Positions 34,084 through 42,021 of a stretch of DNA of 64,000 bases are shown one piece after another. The position numbers were made by a program, and so were the translations under genes. This stretch comes from Mycobacterium celatum (lineage in GTDB: Bacteria > Actinomycetota > Actinomycetes > Mycobacteriales > Mycobacteriaceae), in NCBI RefSeq assembly GCF_002101595.1, contig NZ_LQOM01000030.1, positions 62,001-126,000 on the forward strand, written 5' to 3'. The notes beneath the pieces are model-generated. The model did no database searches and was not told the DNA's origin. It was given only the letters and a program-made list of their open reading frames with translations. Each line of letters begins with the position of its first letter. The first letter of the stretch is position 1.

Positions 34084-35318
34084 TCGTGTTGCGTGCCGCC
34101 CGCTGGGCGGACGTCGACGCCGGTGAGGTCCGCTCGCCGGCGGTGGTCGTGATCGACGGCGACCGGATTGCTGCGGTGAATCCCGCCGAGCCACCGGTTG
34201 ATTCGGAGGCCGAGATAGATCTCGGCGATGTGACCCTGTTGCCCGGCCTGATGGACATGGAACTCAACCTGCTCATCGGCGGCCCCGGCGGGCCGGAAGG
34301 GCTGCCGTCGCCGATGCATGGTGTGCAGGACGACCCGGCCTACCGCACGCTGCGCGGCGCGGTGAACGCCCGGGCCACGTTGGATGCCGGGTTCACCACG
34401 GTGCGCAATCTCGGCCTGATGGTCAAGACCGGCGGCTATCTGCTCGACGTGGCGCTGCAGCGCGCGATCGATGCGGGCTGGCATGTGGGCCCGCGGGTGG
34501 TGCCGGCCGGGCATGCCGTCACACCCTATGGCGGACATCTGGATCCGACGGTCTTCCAACGGCTGGCGCCGGGCATCATGCCGCTGTCGGTGGCCGAAGG
34601 GATCGCCAACGGGGTGCCCGATGTGCGGGCCTGCGTGCGTTACCAGATCCGCCACGGCGCCAAGGTGATCAAGGTGTCCGCGTCGGGTGGGGTGATGTCG
34701 CACAGCACGGCACCCGGGTCGCAGCAGTACTCCGACGAGGAGTTCGCCGCGATCGCCGACGAGGCCCACCGCGCCGGCATCCGGGTGGCCGCGCATGCGA
34801 TCGGTGACAGCGCCATCCGGGCCTGCATCAAGGCCGGAATCGACTGCATCGAACACGGTTTCCTGGCCACCGACGACACGATCCAGATGATGGTCGATCA
34901 CGGTACCTTCCTCGTTTCAACCACCTATCTGACCGAAGCGCTGGCGGTCGACCGCGTTGCACCCGAGTTGCGCAAGAAGGCCGCCGAGGTGTTCCCACAG
35001 GCTAAAGCCATGCTGCCCAAGGCAATAGCCGCCGGGGTGCGGATCGCCTGCGGCACCGACGCACCCGCGATCCCGCACGGCCAGAACGCGAAGGAGCTGT
35101 GCGCACTGGTCGACCGCGGCATGACGCCGATGCAGGCCATCCGCGCGGCGACAGTGACCAGCGCCGAGCTCATCGAGGCCGACCACGAACTCGGCCGGCT
35201 GGCACCCGGCTACCTCGCCGACATCGTCGCCGTGCCCGGGGACCCGTCGCGCGACATCGCCAGCACGCTCGACGTACGGTTCGTCATGAAGGGCGGTCAG
35301 GTTCACAAGCGGCCGTAG
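34080..35318 (+). CDS. Amidohydrolase-like protein (imidazolonepropionase/prolidase type) lacking His-x-His
   Basis: A 412-residue amidohydrolase-superfamily protein starting at GTG 34080 in a 4-base overlap with the preceding gene. It keeps the metal-site Lys198 (VIKVSASGG), His239 (AAHAIGD), His259 (IEHG) and Asp327 (GTDAP). The usual PGLIDxHxH motif reads PGLMDMELN, with Glu61 and Asn63 in place of both histidines. One or both metals may therefore be lost or held differently. It is probably enzymatic given the otherwise intact barrel, but its reaction is unclear. It lies between the two Rieske modules and 8 bases before marR. Confidence 0.75.
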   Translation: MIVLRAARWADVDAGEVRSPAVVVIDGDRIAAVNPAEPPVDSEAEIDLGDVTLLPGLMDMELNLLIGGPGGPEGLPSPMHGVQDDPAYRTLRGAVNARATLDAGFTTVRNLGLMVKTGGYLLDVALQRAIDAGWHVGPRVVPAGHAVTPYGGHLDPTVFQRLAPGIMPLSVAEGIANGVPDVRACVRYQIRHGAKVIKVSASGGVMSHSTAPGSQQYSDEEFAAIADEAHRAGIRVAAHAIGDSAIRACIKAGIDCIEHGFLATDDTIQMMVDHGTFLVSTTYLTEALAVDRVAPELRKKAAEVFPQAKAMLPKAIAAGVRIACGTDAPAIPHGQNAKELCALVDRGMTPMQAIRAATVTSAELIEADHELGRLAPGYLADIVAVPGDPSRDIASTLDVRFVMKGGQVHKRP

Positions 35319-35326
35319 GACACACC

Positions 35327-35791
35327 ATGGAACTCACCGACAACATCCTGTGGCTGCTCAAGCAGGCCTTCCATTTCTCGCTGAAGACCGTCAACGACGC
35401 GATCAGCAGCCACGGAGTGACCACCGCGCAAATCGGCTTGATGCGTCAGCTGGCCAACGAGCCGGGCCTGTCCGGCGCCGAATTGGCCCGCCGGCTGCTG
35501 ATCAGCCCGCAGGGCGCGCAGTTGGCGATCGCCGCGCTCGAGGACCGCGGCCTGGTGGAGCGCAAGCAAGACCCGCAACACGGCCGGATCCTGCAGACCT
35601 ACCTGACCGATCAGGGCCGCGCCGTGGTCTCGGCCGTGCTGGCCGACGCGCTGGCCGCCCACGAGCAGGTGTTCGGCGTACTGAGTCCCGACGAGCAACA
35701 GGTGCTGCACGACCTGTTGGCCCGCGTGGTCGAACAAGGAACCGGCAACCCACTGTTCACCGACCACCCCGATGATGAATCAAGTACTTGA
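35327..35791 (+). CDS. MarR-family transcriptional regulator
   Basis: A 154-residue MarR-type winged-helix protein. The DNA-binding part spans about 30-100 (TTAQIGLMRQLANEPGLSGAELARRLLISPQGAQLAIAALEDRGLVERKQDPQHGRILQTYLTDQG, with the wing at 80-98), flanked by dimerisation helices. MarR proteins usually bind a palindrome in their own or an adjacent promoter and respond to phenolic ligands. The last codons overlap the first of two CAAGTACTTG palindromes in front of the ferredoxin operon. It is translated from ATG 35327, 8 bases after the amidohydrolase stop. Confidence 0.85.
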   Translation: MELTDNILWLLKQAFHFSLKTVNDAISSHGVTTAQIGLMRQLANEPGLSGAELARRLLISPQGAQLAIAALEDRGLVERKQDPQHGRILQTYLTDQGRAVVSAVLADALAAHEQVFGVLSPDEQQVLHDLLARVVEQGTGNPLFTDHPDDESST

Positions 35792-35792
35792 T
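35779..35792. promoter_or_regulatory. Perfect palindromic operator 1 (KstR2-type or MarR)
   Basis: ATCAAGTACTTGAT is a perfect 14-bp palindrome and fits the KstR2 consensus AnCAAGnnCTTGnT at every fixed position. It covers the marR stop codon and lies 34 bases before the ferredoxin start. A second copy follows 20 bases later, two helical turns away. Either KstR2 (repressor of late steroid ring degradation) or the adjacent MarR protein could bind it. Confidence 0.7.
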
Positions 35793-35798
35793 AAGTAT

Positions 35799-35812
35799 CG
35801 CAAGTACTTGAT
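35799..35812. promoter_or_regulatory. Palindromic operator 2 (KstR2-type or MarR)
   Basis: CGCAAGTACTTGAT repeats the CAAGTACTTG core of the site 20 bases upstream and differs from AnCAAGnnCTTGnT only in the first base. It lies 13 bases before the ferredoxin start, where a bound repressor would block the promoter. The equal spacing on one face of the helix favours cooperative binding of two dimers. Confidence 0.65.
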
Positions 35813-35825
35813 ACTCTCATTGGCG

Positions 35826-36131
35826 ATGGACGAGCGCATGGACGTGGTCGACACCGTCACCGAGGAGGTGACGATCCAGCTGGACCGCCGCACCACCGTG
35901 GTGCCCTATCGGCCGGGCAACACCGTTTTGCAAACCGCCCGAATGGCCGGGCTGGCTGCGCCGTCGTCGTGCGAGACCGGTTCGTGCGCAACATGTATGG
36001 CCCGGCTGGTCGAGGGCAGCGTGCGGATGATCAACAACGACGCGCTCACCGACGACGACGTTGCCGACGGCTGGGTGCTGACCTGTCAGTCGCTGCCGAC
36101 GAGTCGCACGGTACGGGTGGTCTATGAATAA
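35826..36131 (+). CDS. [2Fe-2S] ferredoxin, plant type
   Basis: A 101-residue plant-type ferredoxin with cluster ligands Cys49, Cys54, Cys57 and Cys87 (CETGSCATC then TCQS). It resembles the C-terminal ferredoxin domain of oxygenase reductases such as KshB, but the flavin and NADH domains are absent. It probably carries electrons to the Rieske proteins of this island from a reductase encoded elsewhere. The start is uncertain: ATG 35826 or, with the better GGACGAG ribosome site, ATG 35838. Frames from 35772 would run through the operators. It overlaps the next gene by 8 bases. Confidence 0.85.
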   Translation: MDERMDVVDTVTEEVTIQLDRRTTVVPYRPGNTVLQTARMAGLAAPSSCETGSCATCMARLVEGSVRMINNDALTDDDVADGWVLTCQSLPTSRTVRVVYE

Positions 36132-36876
36132 GTCGCAGCGAGTCGCGGTGGTGACCGGCGGCGCCTCGGGCATGGGCGAAGCGACCTGCCACGAGCTGGG
36201 CCGCCGAGGCCACAAAGTCGCCGTTCTCGACATCAACAGCCGAGCCGCGCAACGGGTTTCCGATGAGCTGCGCGCTGCCGGGGTCACCGCGCTGGCGGCC
36301 GAGGCGGACGTGAGTGACCGGCGCGCCGTCGAGGAGGCGTTCGCGAAGGTGCGTAGCGAACTGGGCCCGGTGAGCATCCTGGTCACCAGCGCAGGCATGG
36401 TGGGTTTCGCGCCGTTCGCCGACATCACCCCGGAAGCCTGGCAGCGGATCATCGACGTCAATCTCACCGGTACGTTTCACTGCTGCCAGGTGGCGCTGCC
36501 GGACATGGTGGCCGCGGGCTGGGGCCGCATCGTGATGATCTCGTCGTCGTCCGCCCAGCGCGGCTCCCCCGGCATGGCGCACTACGCCAGTTCCAAGGGC
36601 GCGCTGATCACGTTGACGAAATCCCTGGCGCGCGAGTACGCGCCGGCGGGCATCACCGTCAACAACATCCCACCGTCGGGCATCGAGACGCCAATGCAGC
36701 GCCAGTCCCAGGCTGAGGGCAACCTGCCGCCCAACGAGACCATGGCTCAGACAATCCCGCTGGGACACCTGGGCACCGGCGCCGACATCGCGGCGGCCGT
36801 CGGGTTTCTGTGCTCGGAGGAGGCCGGGTTCATCACCGGTCAGGTGCTCGGTGTCAACGGCGGGGCAGTGATGTGA
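36124..36876 (+). CDS. Short-chain dehydrogenase/reductase
   Basis: A 250-residue classical SDR: TGGASGMG at 11-18, an Asp at the end of the second strand (VLDINS) favouring NAD, and active-site Ser141, Tyr154 and Lys158 (YASSK). It matches FabG/3-oxoacyl reductase-like enzymes in length. It overlaps the ferredoxin gene by 8 bases and precedes the second Rieske gene by 12, so it belongs to the ferredoxin-SDR-Rieske-small protein-TauD operon. It likely oxidises a dihydrodiol or alcohol formed by the oxygenase; this is inference. Confidence 0.8.
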   Translation: MNKSQRVAVVTGGASGMGEATCHELGRRGHKVAVLDINSRAAQRVSDELRAAGVTALAAEADVSDRRAVEEAFAKVRSELGPVSILVTSAGMVGFAPFADITPEAWQRIIDVNLTGTFHCCQVALPDMVAAGWGRIVMISSSSAQRGSPGMAHYASSKGALITLTKSLAREYAPAGITVNNIPPSGIETPMQRQSQAEGNLPPNETMAQTIPLGHLGTGADIAAAVGFLCSEEAGFITGQVLGVNGGAVM

Positions 36877-36888
36877 CAGGAGGTTCCC

Positions 36889-38160
36889 ATGGCGCGATGG
36901 CCTAAACCGTCGGAAGGCAGCTGGACGCAGCACTATCCAGACCTCGGCACCGGCCCGATCTCGTTCCGGGACTCCACGTCGCCGGAGTTCTATGCGGCCG
37001 AACGGGAGGCGATCTTCAAACGGGCCTGGCTCAACGTCGCCCGCGTCGAGGAACTTCCCCGCGTCGGTAGCTATCTCACCAAAGACATTGCCGCCGTGGG
37101 CACGTCGATCATCGTGGTCAAGGGCAAGGACCAGACGATCCGGGCATTCCACAACGTCTGCCGGCACCGCGGAAACAAGCTGGTGTGGAACGACTTTCCC
37201 AACCAGGAAACCAAGGGCGTATGCCGGCAGTTCACCTGCAAGTACCACGGCTGGCGCTATGACCTCGACGGCACGCTGACGTTCGTGCAGCAGGAGCCGG
37301 AGTTCTTCGACCTCGATCGCGACGGCTACGGCCTGCGCCCGGTGCACTGTGACGTCTGGAACGGGTTCGTCTTCGTCAACTTCGATTCCGAGCCGCGGCA
37401 GACCCTGCGGGAGTTCCTGGGCCCGATGATCACCGCGCTCGACGACTATCCGTTCGACAAGCTCACCGAGCGCTACGACTGGGTCGCCGACAACAACAGC
37501 AACTGGAAGATCTTCGCCGACGCGTTCCAGGAGTATTACCACGTGCCGTCGCTGCACCCGCAGCAGGTGCCGCCCGCGGTGCGTGACCCCAACGCCGGCT
37601 TCGAATGCGCCCACTTCCAGATCGACGGGCCGCACCGGCTGGTGTCCACGGCCGGAACCCGCCGCTGGCTGCTGGCACCGGAGTACATGTATCCGATCGA
37701 ACGGGCAACGCGCAGTGGGCTTGTCGGCCCGTGGCGGACTCCCGATCTCGGTGAGCTGCCGGCCGGGCTCAACCCGGGCGGCATCGAGCCGTGGGGCATC
37801 AGCAACTTCCAGATCTTCCCGAATCTGGAGATCCTGATCTACGGCGGCTGGTATCTGCTCTACCGGTATTGGCCGACGTCACACAACACGCACCGGTTCG
37901 AGGCCTACACCGCGTTTCACCCCGCCCGCACTGTGCGCGAACGCGTCGAACACGAGGTCGCCGCGGTGGTGCTCAAGGAGTTCGCGCTGCAGGACGCCGG
38001 CATGTTGGGCGGTACGCAGGCGGCGCTGGAAACCGGCGCCGTCGATGAGTTCCCGCTCAACGACCAGGAGATCCTGGTCCGTCACCTCCACAAGGTGGTC
38101 GGCGACTGGGTGGCGCAGTATGAAGCCGAACGCACACCGGTGGGGGCGGGCCATGGCTGA
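36889..38160 (+). CDS. Rieske non-heme iron oxygenase, alpha subunit (module 2)
   Basis: A 423-residue paralog of the protein encoded at 32489, colinear with it through the Rieske domain and active site. It has Cys91, His93, Cys117, His120 (CRHRG, CKYH) and His218, His223 (DAFQEYYHVPSLH). The head is MARWPKPSEGSWTQHYPDLG, near-identical to module 1. AGGAGG stands 5 bases before the ATG. It overlaps the small partner gene by 8 bases. The two modules probably act on related substrates or successive positions. Confidence 0.87.
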   Translation: MARWPKPSEGSWTQHYPDLGTGPISFRDSTSPEFYAAEREAIFKRAWLNVARVEELPRVGSYLTKDIAAVGTSIIVVKGKDQTIRAFHNVCRHRGNKLVWNDFPNQETKGVCRQFTCKYHGWRYDLDGTLTFVQQEPEFFDLDRDGYGLRPVHCDVWNGFVFVNFDSEPRQTLREFLGPMITALDDYPFDKLTERYDWVADNNSNWKIFADAFQEYYHVPSLHPQQVPPAVRDPNAGFECAHFQIDGPHRLVSTAGTRRWLLAPEYMYPIERATRSGLVGPWRTPDLGELPAGLNPGGIEPWGISNFQIFPNLEILIYGGWYLLYRYWPTSHNTHRFEAYTAFHPARTVRERVEHEVAAVVLKEFALQDAGMLGGTQAALETGAVDEFPLNDQEILVRHLHKVVGDWVAQYEAERTPVGAGHG

Positions 38161-38488
38161 CGCGTTCCTGCCCAGCGCCTTCGCCGAACTCGAGCCGTAC
38201 GCGCAAACCTGGTGCCTGCCAACCGAAGCCGAGCGGTGGGACCGGCGGATGGCCAGCAGCATGGCCGAAATGCGGGAGTTCTACGACGCCTTCTTCCCCC
38301 GGCTGGAAGAGGCGATCGACTACTGCGACAAGTTCTCCCTGGACGACCTCCCCGAGGATGCACTGAACCTGCTGCACCTGATCTATTCGCTGATCATGGT
38401 CGCGATGGCGGTGGAAATCATGCATCAACCTCGACCCACCGACGCCGCTGACGCGGTGATGGTCCGCATCGGCGAGCCGGTGCCATGA
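38153..38488 (+). CDS. Small Rieske-associated protein (module 2), function unknown
   Basis: A 111-residue paralog of the protein encoded at 33754, sharing the motif YCDKFSLDDLP (57-67), the following hydrophobic helix NLLHLIYSLIMV, and the opening AELEPYAQTWCLPTEAERW. Both also end in GEPVP or CEPVP. It overlaps the stop of the second Rieske gene by 8 bases. No annotated family is recognised. Duplication together with its oxygenase argues for a direct functional tie. Confidence 0.75.
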   Translation: MADAFLPSAFAELEPYAQTWCLPTEAERWDRRMASSMAEMREFYDAFFPRLEEAIDYCDKFSLDDLPEDALNLLHLIYSLIMVAMAVEIMHQPRPTDAADAVMVRIGEPVP

Positions 38489-38501
38489 GAGAGGACAGCC
38501 G

Positions 38502-39347
38502 ATGAGTCTGCTCACCGTCAACAAGCTCACCGCGTCGGTGGGCGCCGAAGTCAGCGGCATCGACCCCGACCGGCTCGCCACCGACGACGTGCTCGCCGAG
38601 GCGGTACTCGCCGCGCTGGAGGACAACGGGGTGCTGGTCTTCCCCGACCTGCATCTGAATCCCGAAGCGCAGGTGGCGTTTTGCCGTCGACTCGGCGAGG
38701 TGGACCATTCCTCCGACGGCCATCATCCGGTGCCGGGCATCTACCCGATCACCCTGGACCCGTCGAAGAACTCCTCGGCGGCATATCTGCGCGCCACCTT
38801 CGACTGGCACATCGACGGCTGCACCCCGATGGGCGACGAATGCCCGCAGAAGGCCACCGTGCTCTCCGCGGTGCAGGTTGCAGAACGCGGCGGCGAAACC
38901 GAGTTCGCCAGCACGTACGCGGCTTACGACGCGTTGAGCGATGACGAGAAGCAGCGGTTCGCGTCGCTGAGAGTCGTTCACTCCCTGGAGGCCTCGCAGC
39001 GGCGCGTCACGCCCGACCCCACCCCGGAGCAGCTGGCGCGCTGGCGGGGGCGGCCCACCCATGAGCATCCGCTGGTCTGGACACACAACGACGGCCGCAA
39101 ATCGCTGGTGCTGGGCGCGTCGGCCGACTATGTCGTGGGCATGGACCTCGAGAAGGGCCGAGCGCTGCTGGCCGAGCTGCTGGAGTGGGCCACGACACCG
39201 GACAAGGTCTACAGCCACCGCTGGTCGGTCGGCGACACGGTGATCTGGGATAACCAGGGCGTGCTGCACCGCGCGGCACCTTACGACCCGGACTCGCCGC
39301 GAGAGATGCTGCGCACGACCGTTCTTGGCGACGAACCGATTCAGTAG
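38502..39347 (+). CDS. TauD/TfdA-type Fe(II)/2-oxoglutarate dioxygenase
   Basis: A 281-residue member of the TauD/TfdA family, which hydroxylates substrates with oxygen and 2-oxoglutarate. The iron triad is visible as His103-x-Asp105 (WHIDG) and His256 (GVLHRA), with Arg271 placed to bind the 2-oxoglutarate carboxylate. The start follows GAGAGGA with 13 bases between genes. It is the last gene of the ferredoxin operon and overlaps the end of the convergent epimerase-like gene by 7 bases. Substrate unknown. Confidence 0.85.
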   Translation: MSLLTVNKLTASVGAEVSGIDPDRLATDDVLAEAVLAALEDNGVLVFPDLHLNPEAQVAFCRRLGEVDHSSDGHHPVPGIYPITLDPSKNSSAAYLRATFDWHIDGCTPMGDECPQKATVLSAVQVAERGGETEFASTYAAYDALSDDEKQRFASLRVVHSLEASQRRVTPDPTPEQLARWRGRPTHEHPLVWTHNDGRKSLVLGASADYVVGMDLEKGRALLAELLEWATTPDKVYSHRWSVGDTVIWDNQGVLHRAAPYDPDSPREMLRTTVLGDEPIQ

Positions 39348-40315
39348 CCGCGACGCCGGTTCTCCTTGAGGTAGGCGGAGTTGCGGGTGACGTACCAGGT
39401 GGCGAGTGGACGCGCAAGACGGATGAACGGCGCCAGCAACCCGAGTTCCTTTTTCATGTCGTCCAGTTGCTCGTCGAGTCCTCGCGTCTGGTACTGCAGG
39501 AGGCGCTGACTCTCCTCGGTGTCCACCCAGTCGCCGAAAAAGCGAGGCGGCGTGGTGCGGATGAAGGCGTCCATGGGAATGCGGCCGATTCCGATCGCAC
39601 TCATCACCGCGTTGACGAAGTCGTAATAGATCATGCGGCAGTTCGCGCCGCCGGCTATGTACACGGTCTTTCCGATCGATCCTTCACAAGCCACGGCGCG
39701 AGCGAATGCCGTTCCGGCGTCGTCGGGATGGAGGAACTCGAACCGCGCGTCAGGGCTGAACTCGAACATGATGCTCGGATCTTGCGCCTGCAAGTGGATC
39801 GGCGTCACAGCCGCAAGCCGCAGTATGCTCCACCGCAGCCGTGACTCCCGGATCGCTTGCTCGCACAAGGTCTTCTGGCGCCCATACTCGTCGGTTGGGG
39901 AAACGGGTGTGTCGACGCGAAGCGGCGGCTCGCGATCCTGCACGTCGCCGAAGACGCCCTGCGACGACGCGAAGACAAGCCGGTTGGCGGTGGGCGAGGC
40001 CTCCATTTCCGCGATGAGGTCGTGCGTCGCGTCGAGGTTCACCTTCCGCGCCAGATCGGGCACCCGTTCTGAATAAGGAGGAATGATGGCCGCCAGATGG
40101 ATCACTGCCTCCACGCCATCTAGTGCGTGCCTGATCGATTCCCGACGGGTGATGTCGCCCCAGGCGAAGTGCACTCGACCGTTGAAGCCGGCGGCGAGTT
40201 TGCGTGCCCTGCGAGAGTCGAGGTCGAAGGCGACGACGTCGTGGCCCTCGACAAGCAGCGCCCGCAATGCGGAAAGGCCGATGTTGCCCAGCGCGCCTGT
40301 CAACAACACCTTCAT
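39341..40315 (-). CDS. NAD-dependent epimerase/dehydratase-family protein
   Basis: A 324-residue extended SDR. The cofactor motif is TGALGNIG at 6-13, followed by Asp31 (AFDLDS) for NAD(H), and active-site Tyr144 and Lys148 (YGRQK) after SSQGVFG. The C-terminal half (from about 230) binds a substrate that may be a sugar nucleotide, steroid or terpenoid, as in 3-beta-HSD-like proteins. The ATG at 40315 overlaps the VWA gene stop by 4 bases and ends the AveC-MoxR-VWA operon; an upstream in-frame ATG at 40483 lies inside that gene. Confidence 0.75.
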   Translation of the reverse strand: MKVLLTGALGNIGLSALRALLVEGHDVVAFDLDSRRARKLAAGFNGRVHFAWGDITRRESIRHALDGVEAVIHLAAIIPPYSERVPDLARKVNLDATHDLIAEMEASPTANRLVFASSQGVFGDVQDREPPLRVDTPVSPTDEYGRQKTLCEQAIRESRLRWSILRLAAVTPIHLQAQDPSIMFEFSPDARFEFLHPDDAGTAFARAVACEGSIGKTVYIAGGANCRMIYYDFVNAVMSAIGIGRIPMDAFIRTTPPRFFGDWVDTEESQRLLQYQTRGLDEQLDDMKKELGLLAPFIRLARPLATWYVTRNSAYLKENRRRGY

Positions 40316-42021
40316 CCATGACCTCGCGACGGTTTCGGGGCGGCAAGTTCCTGCAGAGAAGACAAGAACAACTCGTCCATCTGGGGGCTCAAGTCGGCCA
40401 GGGTGGGGGCGCTGGCGAAGCTGGCGGAGCCGAAGACGCGTTGCAGCACATCGGTTTCGGTGCTGGCACCGATGGAAAGACACAGGCAGGCAACGCCTTC
40501 GGAGCGGAGCTCTTCGAGCGCCTTGTGGGCGTCGGCTTCGGCGTAACGACCTTCGTAGCCGTCGTCGTAGGGGAAGCCATCCGAGAGGACGAGCAGCAGC
40601 CGATTCGGCGTGCCTGCCTCGGTTTTGAGTATTTCGCCGGCGCCACGGATGCCGGCGCCCAGACGGGTGTAGCTGGCCGGTTCGAGCTGGTTGAGCCGGG
40701 CCCGTCCGACCGCGCCGAAACTTTGGTCGAACGTCTTGATGACCGGCAGATGCACAGCGTGGCGGCCGTGCGACCGAAATGCGTAAACGGCGACGCGGTC
40801 ACCAAGCTCTTCGAGTGTGACGGCCAAAGTGGCGGCCGCCCGTCGCTGATGGTCGTGCACCGCAAGGCCGTCCGGATCGGCATCCACGGCGGACCCCGAG
40901 GCGTCGATTAGAATGAGCACGCCGAGATTGCGGGCCAGTTTGCGGCGTTCCAGGTAGACGTGTTCGGGTGGAGAAAAGCCGGATTGCAGATCGACGAACA
41001 GGTCGATGAGCGCCTCGATGTCGAGGTCGTCCCCGTCGGTGCGGCCGCGCAGGACCTTCGGGCCGAGCCCGACACGAGCCAAGCGACGCCGCAGCACATC
41101 GTCGTGCGCCACAGCGGCATTGGAGACGTCGGCGGCGACGGTCAGTGGAAAGTCGACGACCCGGCACCAATCAGGCTTGTACCGGTCGTTGAAGACATCC
41201 CATTCCGGATACAGGGCGCCGCCCACGCCCATCGCAGCACCGGGCTTGCCGTCATTGCTGAATTGGATCCGGGTGGGCAGCGGACGAGCATTCGGTCCGA
41301 TCTGCTGCACGCGCCGGGTTGAGCGCACTGTCATCTCGGCCCCCGCGGCGGCCTCTTCGGGGGAACGTGAACCGCCGAACATCTTGCGGAAATAGTCAGA
41401 CATCGACTGGTTGCGCACGAGCGGACTTTCGAAAAGTTTGAGGATCTTGCTCTCCCCGGACTTCCCGCCGTCGTCGTCTTCGTCGTCGTCCTCCGATTCG
41501 GGCATGTCGACGGGGTCGAACTGCAAGTGGAGGTCTTTGTCGGTGGCCTGCCCGCCAGGCCCAGCAGGCGCGCCAATCAAGCGGGAGGGTTTGATGACAC
41601 CGAACCACTGCGGTGGATCGGCAACTTTGGTTCGGCTCTTGGCCACCTCGAGTGACTCATCGGCGGTCGCGGTGCTGGGTCGTTTGTCCGGGAGGAGCGC
41701 GGCGTCGAGTGGGATCTGCCGGGCGAGTTCGGCGAGAACCCGCTGACCTTCGAGTGCCAGGTAGCGGCGCGCCAATGTGGTACGTGCGCGCAGTCCCTTC
41801 ACCAGTCGCGGATCGAGGCTGCCCGCGCCGAGAAGCGCTGCCTGAACGACCATCTCGCGGCGCTGCTCCTCGACAGAAGCGCGCGCCGACACGAAGATGA
41901 ACTGGCCGTCGGTGTGCGGGGGCTGCCCGGCGGGCGCCTCGGTGACTTCGACGGACCTGCCGGCGAGGTAGGTGGCGACCAGTCGAAACCTGTTGGGGCT
42001 GCTGCGATCCGACGCGGTCAC
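40312..42021 (-). CDS. VWA-domain protein, NorD/CobT-like
   Basis: A 569-residue protein with a C-terminal von Willebrand A domain whose metal-site motif DASGS is intact at 373-377, with later TRLGAG and LSDG completing the MIDAS. The middle has an acidic low-complexity patch (177-184). Proteins of this shape (NorD, CbbO, CobT) work with a MoxR/NorQ-type ATPase to load or activate a metalloenzyme. The ATPase gene is immediately upstream with a 4-base overlap (GTG start at 42021). The usual targets of such pairs are absent here; the client may be the AveC-like protein or a nearby oxygenase. Confidence 0.75.
   Translation of the reverse strand: MTASDRSSPNRFRLVATYLAGRSVEVTEAPAGQPPHTDGQFIFVSARASVEEQRREMVVQAALLGAGSLDPRLVKGLRARTTLARRYLALEGQRVLAELARQIPLDAALLPDKRPSTATADESLEVAKSRTKVADPPQWFGVIKPSRLIGAPAGPGGQATDKDLHLQFDPVDMPESEDDDEDDDGGKSGESKILKLFESPLVRNQSMSDYFRKMFGGSRSPEEAAAGAEMTVRSTRRVQQIGPNARPLPTRIQFSNDGKPGAAMGVGGALYPEWDVFNDRYKPDWCRVVDFPLTVAADVSNAAVAHDDVLRRRLARVGLGPKVLRGRTDGDDLDIEALIDLFVDLQSGFSPPEHVYLERRKLARNLGVLILIDASGSAVDADPDGLAVHDHQRRAAATLAVTLEELGDRVAVYAFRSHGRHAVHLPVIKTFDQSFGAVGRARLNQLEPASYTRLGAGIRGAGEILKTEAGTPNRLLLVLSDGFPYDDGYEGRYAEADAHKALEELRSEGVACLCLSIGASTETDVLQRVFGSASFASAPTLADLSPQMDELFLSSLQELAAPKPSRGHG

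Noticed and set aside
41455-41510. GTC/TCC-rich repeats as a CRISPR-like or tandem repeat array
   Set aside because: They encode the acidic Asp/Glu patch of the VWA protein; there are no spaced direct repeats.
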